DNA from: Streptomyces sp. NRRL WC-3618
GTDB taxonomy: Bacteria > Actinomycetota > Actinomycetes > Streptomycetales > Streptomycetaceae
NCBI RefSeq assembly: GCF_001280005.1
Contig: NZ_LGDW01000478.1
Span: 40,916-104,915 of the forward strand
Direction: 5' to 3'
Length of the DNA: 64,000 nucleotides
The notes below the pieces were generated by a model. The model was not told the origin of the DNA. It saw only the letters and a list, made by a program, of their open reading frames with translations, and made no database searches. The translations under genes were made by a program, and so were the position numbers. Shown here piece after piece: positions 54,096 to 63,889 of this stretch (within the stretch, counting starts at the first letter, position 1; every line of letters begins with the position of its first letter).

Positions 54096-55100
54096 TCAGC
54101 GGCGGCGGAGGTCCGCCACCCGGGCCCGTTCCCGCTCGCGTTCCCCCGGCCCGCCGGGCTGCTCACCCAGCATCGTGCCGCGCAGCGGATGGCCCGCCGC
54201 GCCGCCGGGCAGCTGTCCCCGGCGCGGGTTCGGAAGCGGCATGTCCCGGCGCTGCCCGCGAGCCGGCGCCTGATCACCGCCCTGCGACCCGTTCCCCGGA
54301 GAACTGTTTCCCGAGTTCGGCGATCCGGCCACGGCGATCTGCACGCCCTGGTCGGCCAGGGCCTGGAGCTCCGTACCGGCGCGGTCGTCGTGGACGGGCG
54401 GTTCGTCGGTGACGAGGCGGGTGATCACGTCCGTGGGCACGGTCTGGAACATGGTGTCCGAACCGAGCTTGGTGTGATCGGCGAGCACGACGACCTCGGC
54501 GGCGGCCTGCACCAGCGCGCGGTCGACGGACGCCGACAGCATGTTGGAGGTGGACAGCCCGCGTTCGGCGGTGAGCCCGCTTCCGGACAGGAAGGCCTTG
54601 GACACCCGCAGCCCGTGCAGGGACTGCTCGGCGCCGCTTCCGACCAGGGCGTAGTTGGAACCGCGCAGAGTGCCGCCGGTCATCACGACCTCCACTCTGT
54701 TCGCGTGGGCCAGCGCCTGAGCCACCAACAGGGAGTTAGTGACGACGGTCAGCCCGGGAACCCGCGCGAGCCGGCGTGCCAGCTCCTGCGTGGTGGTCCC
54801 CGCCCCGACCACGATGGCCTCGCCCTCTTCGACGAAGCTCGCGGCGAGGTCGGCGATGGCCGTCTTCTCGGCGGTCGCGAGATGAGATTTCTGCGGAAAG
54901 CCGGACTCCCGCGTGAACCCGCCCGGCAATACCGCACCGCCATGCCGGCGGTCGAGGAGTCCTTCTGCCTCCAGAGCGCGCACGTCCCGCCGTACGGTCA
55001 CTTCGGAGGTCTGGACGACGCGGGCGAGCTCACGGAGCGACACGGCTCCATTGGCACGCACCATTTCGAGGATCAATTGACGACGTTCTGCAGCGAACAC
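54096..55100 (-). CDS. DeoR-family regulator with a long disordered tail
   Basis: The product is 334 residues from GTG 55100. The DNA-binding part (FAAERRQLILEMVRANGAVS, then EVTVRRDVRALEAEGLLDRRHGGA) is followed by the sugar-phosphate-sensing DeoR_C domain with GTTTQELARRL and LADHTKLG. The last ~75 residues are Gly/Pro/Arg-rich and not part of the standard domain. DeoR regulators respond to phosphorylated sugars or nucleosides; the nearby PNP and phosphomannomutase genes are consistent with that, but a link is inferred. It converges with the TetR gene. Confidence 0.93.
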   Translation of the reverse strand: MFAAERRQLILEMVRANGAVSLRELARVVQTSEVTVRRDVRALEAEGLLDRRHGGAVLPGGFTRESGFPQKSHLATAEKTAIADLAASFVEEGEAIVVGAGTTTQELARRLARVPGLTVVTNSLLVAQALAHANRVEVVMTGGTLRGSNYALVGSGAEQSLHGLRVSKAFLSGSGLTAERGLSTSNMLSASVDRALVQAAAEVVVLADHTKLGSDTMFQTVPTDVITRLVTDEPPVHDDRAGTELQALADQGVQIAVAGSPNSGNSSPGNGSQGGDQAPARGQRRDMPLPNPRRGQLPGGAAGHPLRGTMLGEQPGGPGERERERARVADLRRR

Positions 55101-55188
55101 GAAACTGACAGTAACCCCAACGACCGTCTGCTTTCAGCAGTATGCGCCGAATAACAGAAGTTGTTCGCATGGAGGTACAGGAAGTGGT

Positions 55189-55200
55189 ATAGGCGCCTAT
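55189..55200. promoter_or_regulatory. 12-bp palindrome upstream of the DeoR gene
   Basis: ATAGGCGCCTAT is self-complementary and lies 89 bases upstream of the DeoR start (and 70 bases beyond the Lpd-like gene stop). It could be an autoregulatory operator. Confidence 0.42.
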
Positions 55201-55269
55201 CTCCGTGTCCTATGCCGTACGAATGGGCCACAACTCCCCGTGACCAGCGGGAAGTCGCCCCTGAGGCGG

Positions 55270-56718
55270 TCAGGCCTCGCCCGCCGCCTTGCGCGTGTGG
55301 AGCTGCCGGGCGACCTCGGCGATCGATCCCGAAAGGGACGGATAGACCGTGAACGCGTTCGCGATCTGCTCGACCGTCAGATTGTTGTCGACGGCGATCG
55401 AGATGGGATGGATGAGTTCGGAGGCGCGCGGCGCCACGACGCAGCCGCCCACGACAATGCCGGTGCCCGGCCGGCACAGCAGCTTCACGAAGCCGTCCCG
55501 GATGCCCTGCATCTTCGCGCGCGGATTGCGCAGCAACGGCAGTTTGACCACCACGGCGTCGATCTTGCCGCCGTCGACATCGGCCTGGGTGTAACCGACG
55601 GTGGCGATCTCGGGGTCGGTGAAGACGTTGGAGGAGACGGTCTTCAGGTTGAGGGGGGCCACCGCGTCGCCGAGGAAGTGGTACATGGCGATACGGCCCT
55701 GCATGGCGGCGACGGACGCGAGGGCGAAGACGCCGGTCACGTCACCGGCGGCGTACACGCCCGGGGCGCTCGTGCGCGACACCTTGTCGGTCCAGATGTG
55801 CCCGGAGTCGCGGAGCCTGACCCCGGCCTCCTCCAGCCCCATGCCGGCGCTGTTGGGAATGGCGCCGACGGCCATCAGACAGTGCGAGCCGGTGATGACC
55901 CGCCCGTCGGAGAGGGTGACCTCGACCCGGTCGCCGACACGCTTGGCGGACTCGGCGCGGGAGCGGGCCATGACGTTCATGCCACGGCGCCGGAAGACGT
56001 CCTCGAGGACGGCGGCGGCGTCCGGGTCCTCACCCGGCAGCACGCGGTCACGCGACGACACGAGGGTCACCTTGGAGCCGAGGGCCTGGTAGGCGCCCGC
56101 GAACTCGGCGCCGGTGACACCGGACCCGACCACGATGAGCTCCTCGGGCAGCTCGGTGAGGTCGTAGACCTGGGTCCAGTTGAGGATGCGCTCACCGTCG
56201 GGCTGCGCGTCGGCCAGCTCGCGCGGGTGACCGCCGGTGGCGATCAGCACGGCGTCGGCGACGAGGGTCTCCTCGCTGCCGTCCACGGCCCGCACGACGA
56301 CCTTCCGGGACCCGTCGATGCCCTGCAGTCCGTCGAGGCGCCCACGACCACGCAGGACGCGTGCGCCGGCCCGGGTGACGGAGGCGGTGATGTCGTGGGA
56401 CTGGGCGAGGGCGAGCCGCTTCACCCGTCGGTTGACCTTGCCGAGGTCGACCCCGACGACGCGGGCGGCCTGCTTGTCGGGTGGGGTGTCGTCGGCGACG
56501 ATGATGCCCAGTTCCTCGTACGACGAGTCGAAGGTGGTCATCACCTCGGCCGTGGCGATAAGGGTCTTCGACGGTACGCAGTCGGTGAGCACCGACGCCC
56601 CGCCCAGACCGTCGCAGTCGACGACGGTCACCTCCGCGCCGAGCTGCGCTGCCACCAGCGCCGCTTCGTAGCCGCCGGGTCCGCCACCAATGATCACGAT
56701 CCGAGTCACATACCCCAT
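55270..56718 (-). CDS. Lpd-like flavoprotein disulfide reductase lacking one redox cysteine
   Basis: The product is 482 residues. The FAD motif is [13 protein letters not shown] and the NAD motif is [15 protein letters not shown]. The redox motif of true lipoamide dehydrogenases (GGTCLNVGCIPSK) here reads [13 protein letters not shown], with Ser42 in place of the first cysteine and only Cys47 left. The C-terminal dimerisation region lacks the catalytic His-Glu pair ([14 protein letters not shown]). This matches the mycobacterial LpdA group, NAD(P)H:quinone reductases, rather than lipoamide dehydrogenase. ATG 56718 or GTG 56709 may start it. Confidence 0.88.
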   Translation of the reverse strand: MGYVTRIVIIGGGPGGYEAALVAAQLGAEVTVVDCDGLGGASVLTDCVPSKTLIATAEVMTTFDSSYEELGIIVADDTPPDKQAARVVGVDLGKVNRRVKRLALAQSHDITASVTRAGARVLRGRGRLDGLQGIDGSRKVVVRAVDGSEETLVADAVLIATGGHPRELADAQPDGERILNWTQVYDLTELPEELIVVGSGVTGAEFAGAYQALGSKVTLVSSRDRVLPGEDPDAAAVLEDVFRRRGMNVMARSRAESAKRVGDRVEVTLSDGRVITGSHCLMAVGAIPNSAGMGLEEAGVRLRDSGHIWTDKVSRTSAPGVYAAGDVTGVFALASVAAMQGRIAMYHFLGDAVAPLNLKTVSSNVFTDPEIATVGYTQADVDGGKIDAVVVKLPLLRNPRAKMQGIRDGFVKLLCRPGTGIVVGGCVVAPRASELIHPISIAVDNNLTVEQIANAFTVYPSLSGSIAEVARQLHTRKAAGEA

Positions 56719-56858
56719 TGTCCCGTACGCGCCGAGGTGCCGATGCCTCGGGGGCCACCGCGCGGGACGGGGGCGGGCTCGGGCGGACGTCTGTGCGGGT
56801 ACGAAAGGGGCGTGTGCTGTCGGAGTGGCGGCCGTGCCCGCTGCCGTACTCTCGAGCC

Positions 56859-57296
56859 ATGTCGCTCTACGCCGCGTACGCCGGCAATCTCGACGCGCGG
56901 CTCATGACGCGTCGCGCACCTCACTCGCCGCTGCGCGCCACCGGCTGGCTGACCGGCTGGCGGCTGACGTTCGGCGGCGAGCACATGGGGTGGGAGGGCG
57001 CCCTCCCGACGATCGTCGAGGCACCGCGCTCCCAGGTCTTCGTCGCCCTGTACGACATCGCCCCGCTCGACGAGGACTCGCTGGACCGCTGGGAGGGCGT
57101 GGGCCTCGACATCTACCGCCGGATGCGGCTGCGCGTCCACACGCTGGAGGGCGAGGAACCGGCGTGGGTGTACGTGCTCAACGGGTACGAGGGCGGCTTT
57201 CCCTCCGCCCGGAACCTGGGCGAGATCGCCGACGCGGCGGAGTCGGCGGGGGCCCCGCACGACTATGTGATGGAACTGAGAAAACGCCCCTGTTAG
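56859..57296 (+). CDS. Gamma-glutamylcyclotransferase-like protein
   Basis: The product is 145 residues. The opening [14 protein letters not shown] is a variant of the YGSN substrate-binding loop of this family, and Glu residues in [10 protein letters not shown] and the pattern [16 protein letters not shown] complete the beta-barrel fold. Members act on gamma-glutamyl peptides or amines, or as AIG2-type proteins. It diverges from the Lpd-like gene and precedes the PNP gene by 107 bases. The ATG at 56859 gives the family's usual length. Confidence 0.86.
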   Translation: MSLYAAYAGNLDARLMTRRAPHSPLRATGWLTGWRLTFGGEHMGWEGALPTIVEAPRSQVFVALYDIAPLDEDSLDRWEGVGLDIYRRMRLRVHTLEGEEPAWVYVLNGYEGGFPSARNLGEIADAAESAGAPHDYVMELRKRPC

Positions 57297-57372
57297 TCCG
57301 GGTGGGCCGGGGCGCCGCGCCCTTCGGTCGGAAACGACAAGACAACGATCGCCATCCCGTTGCCTCTGTCAT

Positions 57373-57384
57373 CTACGCGCGTAG
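57373..57384. promoter_or_regulatory. 12-bp palindrome just upstream of the PNP gene
   Basis: CTACGCGCGTAG is self-complementary and ends 19 bases before ATG 57404, overlapping the likely promoter. It is a good candidate operator for nucleoside control. Confidence 0.55.
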
Positions 57385-57403
57385 GCTCCGACCGGATACG
57401 CTC

Positions 57404-58234
57404 ATGCGCGTGAACGCATCTCTTCTTCCGGACGACATCCAGGGCGACCCGTACTCCGCCGCCGCCGACGCCGCCACGCGCCTGCGGGAGCTCACGGGCG
57501 CCGAGACCCACGACGTCGCCCTCGTGATGGGCTCCGGCTGGGCACCGGCCGTGGACGCCCTGGGCGACCCCGAGGCCGAGCTCCAGGTCACCGAGCTTCC
57601 GGGCTTCCCGCCGCCGGCGGTCGAAGGTCACGGCGGCAAGATCCGCTCGTACCGGATCGGGGACAAGCGCGCGCTGGTCTTCCTCGGCCGCACGCACTAC
57701 TACGAGGGCCGGGGCGTCGCGTCCGTCGCGCACGGTGTCCGTACCGCCGTGGCCGCCGGCTGCAAGACCATCGTCCTGACCAACGGCTGCGGCGGCCTGC
57801 GCGCCGACATGCGCCCCGGTCAGCCGGTCCTGATCAGCGACCACATCAACCTCACGGCGACGTCCCCGATCGTCGGCGCGAACTTCGTCGACCTGACGGA
57901 CCTGTACTCGCCGCGCCTGCGCGCCCTGTGCAAGGAGATCGACCCCAGCCTCGAGGAGGGCGTGTACGCCCAGTTCACGGGCCCCCACTACGAGACGCCG
58001 GCCGAGATCCGCATGGCCCGGACCATCGGCGCGGACCTCGTCGGCATGTCGACGGTCCTCGAGGCGATCGCGGCGCGTGAGGCCGGCGCGGAGATCCTGG
58101 GCATCTCGCTGGTGACGAACCTCGCGGCGGGGATGACGGGGGAGCCCCTGAACCACGAGGAGGTCCTCCAGGCGGGCCGGGACAGCGCAACCCGCATGGG
58201 CTCCCTCCTGGCCCAGGTCCTGGACCGCCTGTAA
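57404..58234 (+). CDS. punA: Purine nucleoside phosphorylase (trimeric type)
   Basis: The product is 276 residues. [23 protein letters not shown] and the purine-binding [12 protein letters not shown] and NLAAGM are the conserved motifs of the trimeric PNP family. It phosphorolyses purine nucleosides to base and ribose-1-phosphate in salvage. The phosphomannomutase-like enzyme next door may isomerise the ribose-1-phosphate to ribose-5-phosphate. ATG 57404 or GTG 57410 may be the start. Confidence 0.94.
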   Translation: MRVNASLLPDDIQGDPYSAAADAATRLRELTGAETHDVALVMGSGWAPAVDALGDPEAELQVTELPGFPPPAVEGHGGKIRSYRIGDKRALVFLGRTHYYEGRGVASVAHGVRTAVAAGCKTIVLTNGCGGLRADMRPGQPVLISDHINLTATSPIVGANFVDLTDLYSPRLRALCKEIDPSLEEGVYAQFTGPHYETPAEIRMARTIGADLVGMSTVLEAIAAREAGAEILGISLVTNLAAGMTGEPLNHEEVLQAGRDSATRMGSLLAQVLDRL

Positions 58235-58250
58235 CCCACCCCCTCGGTTT

Positions 58251-58434
58251 CGCCCCCGCCGCCCCTACCCGTCCCGTCCCTGGGGGCTGCCGCCCCCAGA
58301 CCCCCGCTTCGGCCCTGAAGGGGCCTCGTCCTCAAACGCCGGACAGGCTGGGTATCTCAGCCCCTCCGGCGTTTGAGGAGCGGGGTCTGGGGCGGAGCCC
58401 CAGAAGGACGGGACGGGTAGGGGCGGCGGGGGCG
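58251..58434. repeat. Giant inverted repeat made of two opposed copies of the dispersed element
   Basis: Arms 58251-58279 and 58406-58434 are exactly complementary over 29 bases, and an inner pair CCTCAAACGCCGG (58330-58342) and CCGGCGTTTGAGG (58366-58378) is also exact. The right half, 58361-58441, is identical to 46446-46526. Two internal hairpins (CTGGGGGC/GCCCCCAG and CTGGGGC/GCCCCAG) lie in the two halves. It sits between PNP and phosphomannomutase, both on the plus strand. Confidence 0.92.
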
Positions 58435-58493
58435 AGAACAATGGCCCCGCACCCGACCACCCACCGCACCCCACATACCGAGAGGCACCCGAC

Positions 58494-60134
58494 GTGCACG
58501 ACGACGAACTCATCGCCCGGGCCAAGGCGTGGCTGGCCGAGGACCCCGACGCCGACACCCGTGAGGAACTCGCCAAGCTCATCGACACCCGGGCCCTCCC
58601 CGAACTCACCACCCGCTTCGCCGGCACCCTCCAGTTCGGCACCGCGGGTCTACGCGGCGAACTCGGCGCCGGCCCCATGCGCATGAACCGCGCCGTCGTC
58701 ATCCGCGCCGCCGCCGGCCTCGCCGCGTACCTCAAGGCCAAGGGCCACACGGACGGCCTCGTCGTCATCGGCTACGACGCCCGCCACAAGTCGGCGGACT
58801 TCGCCGAGGACACCGCCGCCGTGATGACCGGCGCGGGCCTGCGCGCGGCCGTCCTCCCCCGCCCCCTCCCCACCCCCGTACTGGCGTTCGCCATAAGGCA
58901 CCTCGGCGCGGTCGCGGGCGTGGAGGTCACGGCCAGCCACAACCCGCCCCGCGACAACGGCTACAAGGTGTACCTGGGCGACGGTTCACAGATCGTCCCG
59001 CCCGCCGACGCCGAGATCGCCGCCGAGATCGACGCGGTCCGGGCCCTCGCCGACGTCCCCCGCCCCACCGCCGGCTGGGAAACCCTCGACGACACCGTCC
59101 TGAACGCCTATCTCGCCCGTACGGACGCCGTTCTCGCCCCCGACTCCCCCCGTACCGCCCGCACGGTCTACACCCCTATGCACGGCGTAGGCCGGGACAC
59201 CCTCCTCGCGGCCTTCGCTCGGGCCGGCTTCCCCACCCCCGAGCTGGTCGCCGAACAGGCCGACCCCGACCCGGAGTTCCCGACCGTCGCCTTCCCCAAC
59301 CCGGAAGAGCCCGGCGCGATGGACCTCGCCTTCGCGAAGGCCCGCGAGACGAACCCGGACCTGATCATCGCGAACGACCCGGACGCGGACCGCTGCGCGG
59401 TAGCCGTACCCGTGCCGGGAGCCGATGGCTGGCGCATGCTGCGAGGCGACGAGGTAGGAGCCCTCCTCGCCACCCACCTGGTCCGACGCGGAGCGCGCGG
59501 CACATTCGCCGAGTCGATCGTCTCGTCCTCCCTCCTGGGCCGTATCGCAGAGAAGGCGAACCTCCCCTACGAGGAGACCCTCACCGGCTTCAAGTGGATC
59601 GCCCGTGTCGAGGGCCTGCGCTACGGCTACGAGGAGGCCCTCGGCTACTGCGTGGACCCGGAGGGCGTCCGCGACAAGGACGGCATCACGGCGGCCCTTC
59701 TCGTCACGGAACTCGCCTCCGAGCTGAAGGCCGAGGGCCGTACGCTCCTCGACCTGCTCGACGACCTCGCGGTGGAGCACGGTCTGCACGCCACGGACCA
59801 GCTCTCGGTGCGGGTCGAGGACCTCTCGGTCATCGCGAACGCCATGAGCCGCCTGCGCGAGCAGCCCCCGACGCACCTCGCGGGCCTGGCGATCACCAAG
59901 GCCGAGGACCTCACCAAGGGCACGGAGACGCTCCCGCCCACGGACGGCCTGCGCTACACCCTCGACGGGGCCCGGGTCATCGTCCGCCCCAGCGGTACGG
60001 AGCCGAAGCTGAAGTGCTACCTGGAGGTCGTCGTCCCGGTGCCCACGCACGCGGATCTCACGGCCGCTCGGGCGAAGGCGACGGACCTGCTGGAGACGAT
60101 CAAGCGGGACCTGTCCACGGCAGCGGGCATCTGA
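58494..60134 (+). CDS. Phospho-sugar mutase (phosphomannomutase/phosphopentomutase-type)
   Basis: The product is 546 residues from GTG 58494. The phosphoserine is Ser148 in TASHNPPRDNG. The metal-binding loop is NDPDADRCAV, the sugar-recognition loop EEALGYCVDP, and the phosphate-binding RPSGTEPKLK closes the protein. This pattern fits the PGM2-like branch, which includes phosphopentomutases that act on ribose-1-phosphate. Next to PNP this activity would complete purine nucleoside salvage. Glucose- or mannose-phosphate mutase activity is the alternative. Confidence 0.93.
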   Translation: MHDDELIARAKAWLAEDPDADTREELAKLIDTRALPELTTRFAGTLQFGTAGLRGELGAGPMRMNRAVVIRAAAGLAAYLKAKGHTDGLVVIGYDARHKSADFAEDTAAVMTGAGLRAAVLPRPLPTPVLAFAIRHLGAVAGVEVTASHNPPRDNGYKVYLGDGSQIVPPADAEIAAEIDAVRALADVPRPTAGWETLDDTVLNAYLARTDAVLAPDSPRTARTVYTPMHGVGRDTLLAAFARAGFPTPELVAEQADPDPEFPTVAFPNPEEPGAMDLAFAKARETNPDLIIANDPDADRCAVAVPVPGADGWRMLRGDEVGALLATHLVRRGARGTFAESIVSSSLLGRIAEKANLPYEETLTGFKWIARVEGLRYGYEEALGYCVDPEGVRDKDGITAALLVTELASELKAEGRTLLDLLDDLAVEHGLHATDQLSVRVEDLSVIANAMSRLREQPPTHLAGLAITKAEDLTKGTETLPPTDGLRYTLDGARVIVRPSGTEPKLKCYLEVVVPVPTHADLTAARAKATDLLETIKRDLSTAAGI

Positions 60135-60193
60135 CCCACAGCAGAGCCCCAGCCAGCCCCAGCTCCAGCCGAGCGGCGCGAAAATCCCTCCCC

Positions 60194-60231
60194 CTCGATG
60201 GGGTGCCCCCGACCGGGGGCACCCCATCGAG
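60194..60231 (+). terminator. Perfect 18-bp hairpin after the phospho-sugar mutase gene
   Basis: Arms 60194-60211 and 60214-60231 are exact complements and nearly loop-free. It lies 60 bases after the stop and is followed by a T-containing stretch (GTGATTTGCG). Confidence 0.9.
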
Positions 60232-60330
60232 TGATTTGCGCCGACCGGCTGTCGTGCGCTCCACCACGACCCCCGCCCCGGGGAACGGTGACCGGGTAAC
60301 GCCCCGTCACCCCGTACCTGGAGCCGCCCC

Positions 60331-61521
60331 GTGTCCACGACGGTCACCCGGCCGAACCCCACCCCGGCCGCCCCGACCACCGCGCCCGCCCGGCGTGCCT
60401 TCCCCGTCCCCCGGACCGTCCGCTCCCTCCGCCGCGCGGCCCCCGCCCTCCTCGCCTACACGGCGGTCCGCGCCACCGGCCTGCTCGTCCTCTCCGTCTG
60501 GGCGCACCGCAAGCACCACGGCGTGTGGCCGATCCTGGCCACCCGGTGGGACGCCGAGTGGTACCTCGGCATCGCCGACCACGGCTACCCGCACGCCCTG
60601 GGCTCCGTCTCCGACTCGGGCAGCCTGGCCTTCTTCCCCCTCTACCCGACCCTCGTCAAAGCGCTGGCCGTGCTCACCCCGGGCACCCGGGCCAGTACGG
60701 GGCTCGGTCTGGCCGTCGCCGCGTCGCTCGTCGCCGCGTGGGGGGTCTTCGCGGTCGGGGAGCGCCTGTACGACCGCCGGACGGGCGTCGTCCTGGCCGC
60801 GCTGTGGGCCGCGTTCCCGGTGGGCGCGGTCCAGTGGATGGGGTACACGGAGTCCCTGTTCACGGCGCTGGCGGCCTGGTCGCTGTACGCCGTGCTCACG
60901 GGCCGCTGGCTGTGGGCGGCCTCGCTGGCGGTCCTCGCCGGACTGACCCGCCCCACCGGTGTCGCCGTGGCAGCGGCGGTGTCACTCACGGCACTCCTCA
61001 CGTTCCTCCGCGCCGACCGCTCCCCCCGCGTCCTCACGGCCGTCGTCGTGGCCCCGCTCGGGTGGCTCGGGTACGTCGGGTGGGTGGGCCTGCGCCTGGG
61101 CCGCTGGGACGGCTACCTCGCCGTACAGCGCCTGTGGCGGCAGGACATGGACGGGGGCGCGCTGACCCTGCGCAGGATGCGGGAACTGCTGATGCACGAC
61201 TCGACGCCCGAGCTGTTCCTGGTGCTGGTGACGGCGGTCCTGCTGGGGGCGGCCGTCCTCTTCGTCCTGTCGGCCTGGGACCGCCAGCCCCTCCCGCTCC
61301 TGATCTTCACGGGCGTCCTGCTGACGATCGTCCTGGGCAGCGGCGGCGTCTACTACCCACGCGCCCGCTTCCTGGTCCCGGCATTCCCACTACTCCTGCC
61401 CCTGGCGGTCCACCTCACCCGCGCGTCCCGCCGCTTCCGCGTGATCGCGCTCACGACGGCGGTGGCACTGTCGGCGTACTGCGGCGCGTACATGGCCCTG
61501 GTCTGGCCGAGCGCACCCTAG
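60331..61521 (+). CDS. Membrane mannosyltransferase-like protein (PIG-V type)
   Basis: The product is 396 residues with about nine to ten helices. After the first helix comes RWDAEWYLGIADHGY, which matches the WDAxxY motif of PIG-V/GPI mannosyltransferase II-like GT-C enzymes, followed by FFPLYPTLV. These enzymes use a lipid-linked mannose to modify an extracellular or periplasmic acceptor. The head, residues 1-40, is Pro/Arg-rich. GTG 60331 is the start. It stands alone between the mutase and a convergent pair of membrane genes. Confidence 0.83.
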   Translation: MSTTVTRPNPTPAAPTTAPARRAFPVPRTVRSLRRAAPALLAYTAVRATGLLVLSVWAHRKHHGVWPILATRWDAEWYLGIADHGYPHALGSVSDSGSLAFFPLYPTLVKALAVLTPGTRASTGLGLAVAASLVAAWGVFAVGERLYDRRTGVVLAALWAAFPVGAVQWMGYTESLFTALAAWSLYAVLTGRWLWAASLAVLAGLTRPTGVAVAAAVSLTALLTFLRADRSPRVLTAVVVAPLGWLGYVGWVGLRLGRWDGYLAVQRLWRQDMDGGALTLRRMRELLMHDSTPELFLVLVTAVLLGAAVLFVLSAWDRQPLPLLIFTGVLLTIVLGSGGVYYPRARFLVPAFPLLLPLAVHLTRASRRFRVIALTTAVALSAYCGAYMALVWPSAP

Positions 61522-61566
61522 GACATATCCGCTCGAAGGGCGCACGCCCCGCCACCCCTCACCGAC

Positions 61567-63228
61567 TCACCGCGCCGCCACCAACGCAACCACCCACACC
61601 ACCGCCAGCACCGCAGCCACCGGCCACACCGGCCGCCCCCGGTCCGCCGCGCCGCTCTCGCCGGTCGGGCGCAGCGTGGCGTCCAGGCGCATGGCGGTCA
61701 GTTCGGCGGCCAGGGCGTCGTACGGGTGGGTGAGTCCCCGGCGGCGCTGGAGCCAGGCCCAGCGGGGTGCGGAGACCGCCCAGCCGCCGTCCTGCCAGTC
61801 GATCTTCAGCTCCAGGGACCGGCGCCGTACGAAACGGAGGTCGTCCCAGGGCACGTGGTGGGGGCCGCGCAACCCGGTGACCCAGACGCCGGAGCGGTCG
61901 GCGGTGACGCGCCAGGCGAGCTTCATGGGGACGCGGACCGCCCCGTACAGGCCGAGCAGGGGGATGAACACCACCGTCCACGACGAGAAGCCGGGCTCGT
62001 CGAACCAGCCCCAGACCAGCCACAGGCCCCACGACACGAGAAACGCGGCGGCCAGCCAGTCCAGCCACCCCGCCCGCCACCGCCGCACCTGGCTGACGGC
62101 CGCCTGCTGCTCGGCCAACTCCCGCCCCTGCAACTCCAGTCGCAGGCTGTCCGCAGCCTGTTCGCGGTGCTTGGCGACCCGTCGGCGCCCCGCGTCCGGC
62201 AACAGCGGCCGGACCGGCCCCGCCGACCACTCCATCAGCGGCGGCTGCTCGGGATCCTCGTCGGCGCTGACGACGAGAACCTCGGCGCCGTCAAAGGGAG
62301 CACCGTAGAGAACGGCTTCCCGGACGGGTCCGAGGGTGTCGTCGTCGAGGCCGAGAAGCACCCGCCGAAGCTCGTCGTCATCGACCGCCTCCCCCTCGTC
62401 CCCATCACCTTCATCCTCCTCGTCGTCCTCGTCGAAGGAGGTGAGCTCGACGGTGAACAGGGGCCGCTCGGCGGCGAGATCGTCGGCGGCGTACACCTCC
62501 GTACTGCCCTGTGCGTCGTCCCGTACGAGCACCCGCAGTACCGGCGCCGCAGCTCCGCGCAGCGCGACCGTGCGCTGCCGGCCGAGCCATGCCGAGGCCA
62601 GCGCGGTCGCCCCCAGGCCGGCCAGGAAGACGGTGGCGGACCAGGCGCCCTCCTGGTCCTCGGCCGCGCCCCACAGGCCCGCGGTGCTCCCGGTCAGCAC
62701 GCCGAGTCCGAGCGCGACGAACCCCAGGACGAACAGCAGCTGCCCTCGCCGTACGGGAGCCTCGGCGCCCGGCACCGGGGCGGCGACGCCCCCGGCGGCC
62801 TCCAGAGCCCGCCGCACCTGTTCCCCGCGCGCCCGCAGCCGTACGGCGACGAGAGCCCAGGAGCCCAGCACGACCACGACTCCGAGGGCGGTCAGCGCCC
62901 ACGACTTCGAGGAGGCCTCCGCGGCGAGGGCGAACAGCAGCAGGGGCGCGCCGACCCACACGAGCTCGGGCCGGGCGAGCACCCACAGGACGTAGACCGC
63001 GAATCCGGCCGCGACGAACGGCCACAGGCCGCCGGCCATCGCCACCAGGGCGCCCACGCACAGCACGAGGGTGGCGAGGCCGGCCGCGACCGCCCGGCGC
63101 ACCCGCAGGAAGGTCCAGCGCGGCGGCAGCGCGGCCGACCAGTCCGCCGCGCGGGCGGTGGTCCAGTCGCGGCAGCCGTCGGGTATGGCGGCGGAGGGCA
63201 GGCGCAGCGACTCGTCGGGGAAGGTCAC
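61567..63228 (-). CDS. Multi-helix membrane protein with cytoplasmic acidic and PH-like segments
   Basis: The product is 553 residues from GTG 63228. The helices are WTFLRVRRAVAAGLATLVLC and nine or so others. Residues ~265-300 hold a run of Asp/Glu (FDEDDEEDEGDGDEGEA). Near the C-terminus WRVTADRSGVWVTGLRGPHH and VPWDDLRFVRR resembles bacterial PH-like domains of the adjacent gene. It starts six bases after the stop of that gene, so they form an operon, and both may build a membrane complex. The function is unknown. Confidence 0.78.
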   Translation of the reverse strand: MTFPDESLRLPSAAIPDGCRDWTTARAADWSAALPPRWTFLRVRRAVAAGLATLVLCVGALVAMAGGLWPFVAAGFAVYVLWVLARPELVWVGAPLLLFALAAEASSKSWALTALGVVVVLGSWALVAVRLRARGEQVRRALEAAGGVAAPVPGAEAPVRRGQLLFVLGFVALGLGVLTGSTAGLWGAAEDQEGAWSATVFLAGLGATALASAWLGRQRTVALRGAAAPVLRVLVRDDAQGSTEVYAADDLAAERPLFTVELTSFDEDDEEDEGDGDEGEAVDDDELRRVLLGLDDDTLGPVREAVLYGAPFDGAEVLVVSADEDPEQPPLMEWSAGPVRPLLPDAGRRRVAKHREQAADSLRLELQGRELAEQQAAVSQVRRWRAGWLDWLAAAFLVSWGLWLVWGWFDEPGFSSWTVVFIPLLGLYGAVRVPMKLAWRVTADRSGVWVTGLRGPHHVPWDDLRFVRRRSLELKIDWQDGGWAVSAPRWAWLQRRRGLTHPYDALAAELTAMRLDATLRPTGESGAADRGRPVWPVAAVLAVVWVVALVAAR

Positions 63229-63233
63229 GCGGG

Positions 63234-63881
63234 TCAGCCGACCGCGAGCAGGATGGCCAGCAGCACCGCACCGGCGGCGGCGGGCGCCATGATCTCGTAC
63301 GACCATTTCACGGTCACCTCGCCCTGAGAGGTGTCCGCCTTCTCCCGGGACTCCCACAGCAGGCTCAGGTCGTCCATGATCTGGTCGTTCTGGGCGCGGG
63401 TCGGGCCCGGCGGGATCAGGGGGGCTCGTCCGCCGCCCCGCCCGGCCTCGCGGACCTCGCGCAGCTGGGCGCGGTTCGCGCGCTTGCGGGCGCGCAGCGA
63501 GACGGGGACGGCCCACAGCTGGTACTTGGCGCCGGACTCGACGACGACCTCGTTCGAGAAACCCGACCGGAATCCGTCGACGGCTCCCCAGGGCGCCACG
63601 ACGACCCGGAACGGATTGCGCACGCGCAGCCGGTGCTCGTTCGCGTACACGGCGGGGCGCAGGGTGAAGGCGATGACCAGGGGTACGACGAACAGGAGCG
63701 CGGCGAGTGCCAGCCAGGGCGCCCGCCCGTGCCCGACGATCAGCGCGTCACCACCGAGCCAGCCCGCGAGCCCGAGCAGCAGCACTCCGGCCACCAGGGA
63801 CGAGGGTGACCGGTAGACCCGGTCGGGAGACTCGGGCGGCGTAGGCCCCTGCGCGGGCGACGGATGGTCCGGGGTCGTCAT
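63234..63881 (-). CDS. PH-domain-containing membrane protein
   Basis: The product is 215 residues. Two helices near the N-terminus (SSLVAGVLLLGLAGWLGGDA and PWLALAALLFVVPLVIAFTL) precede a PH-like domain: VYANEHRLRVRNPFR and VVVAPWGAVDGFRSGFSN, the pattern of bacterial PH domain proteins in actinobacteria. A last helix ends the protein. It is probably a structural membrane protein; ATG 63881 has GGGGG before it. It is followed six bases later by its partner gene. Confidence 0.83.
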   Translation of the reverse strand: MTTPDHPSPAQGPTPPESPDRVYRSPSSLVAGVLLLGLAGWLGGDALIVGHGRAPWLALAALLFVVPLVIAFTLRPAVYANEHRLRVRNPFRVVVAPWGAVDGFRSGFSNEVVVESGAKYQLWAVPVSLRARKRANRAQLREVREAGRGGGRAPLIPPGPTRAQNDQIMDDLSLLWESREKADTSQGEVTVKWSYEIMAPAAAGAVLLAILLAVG

Positions 63882-63889
63882 ACCCCCGA

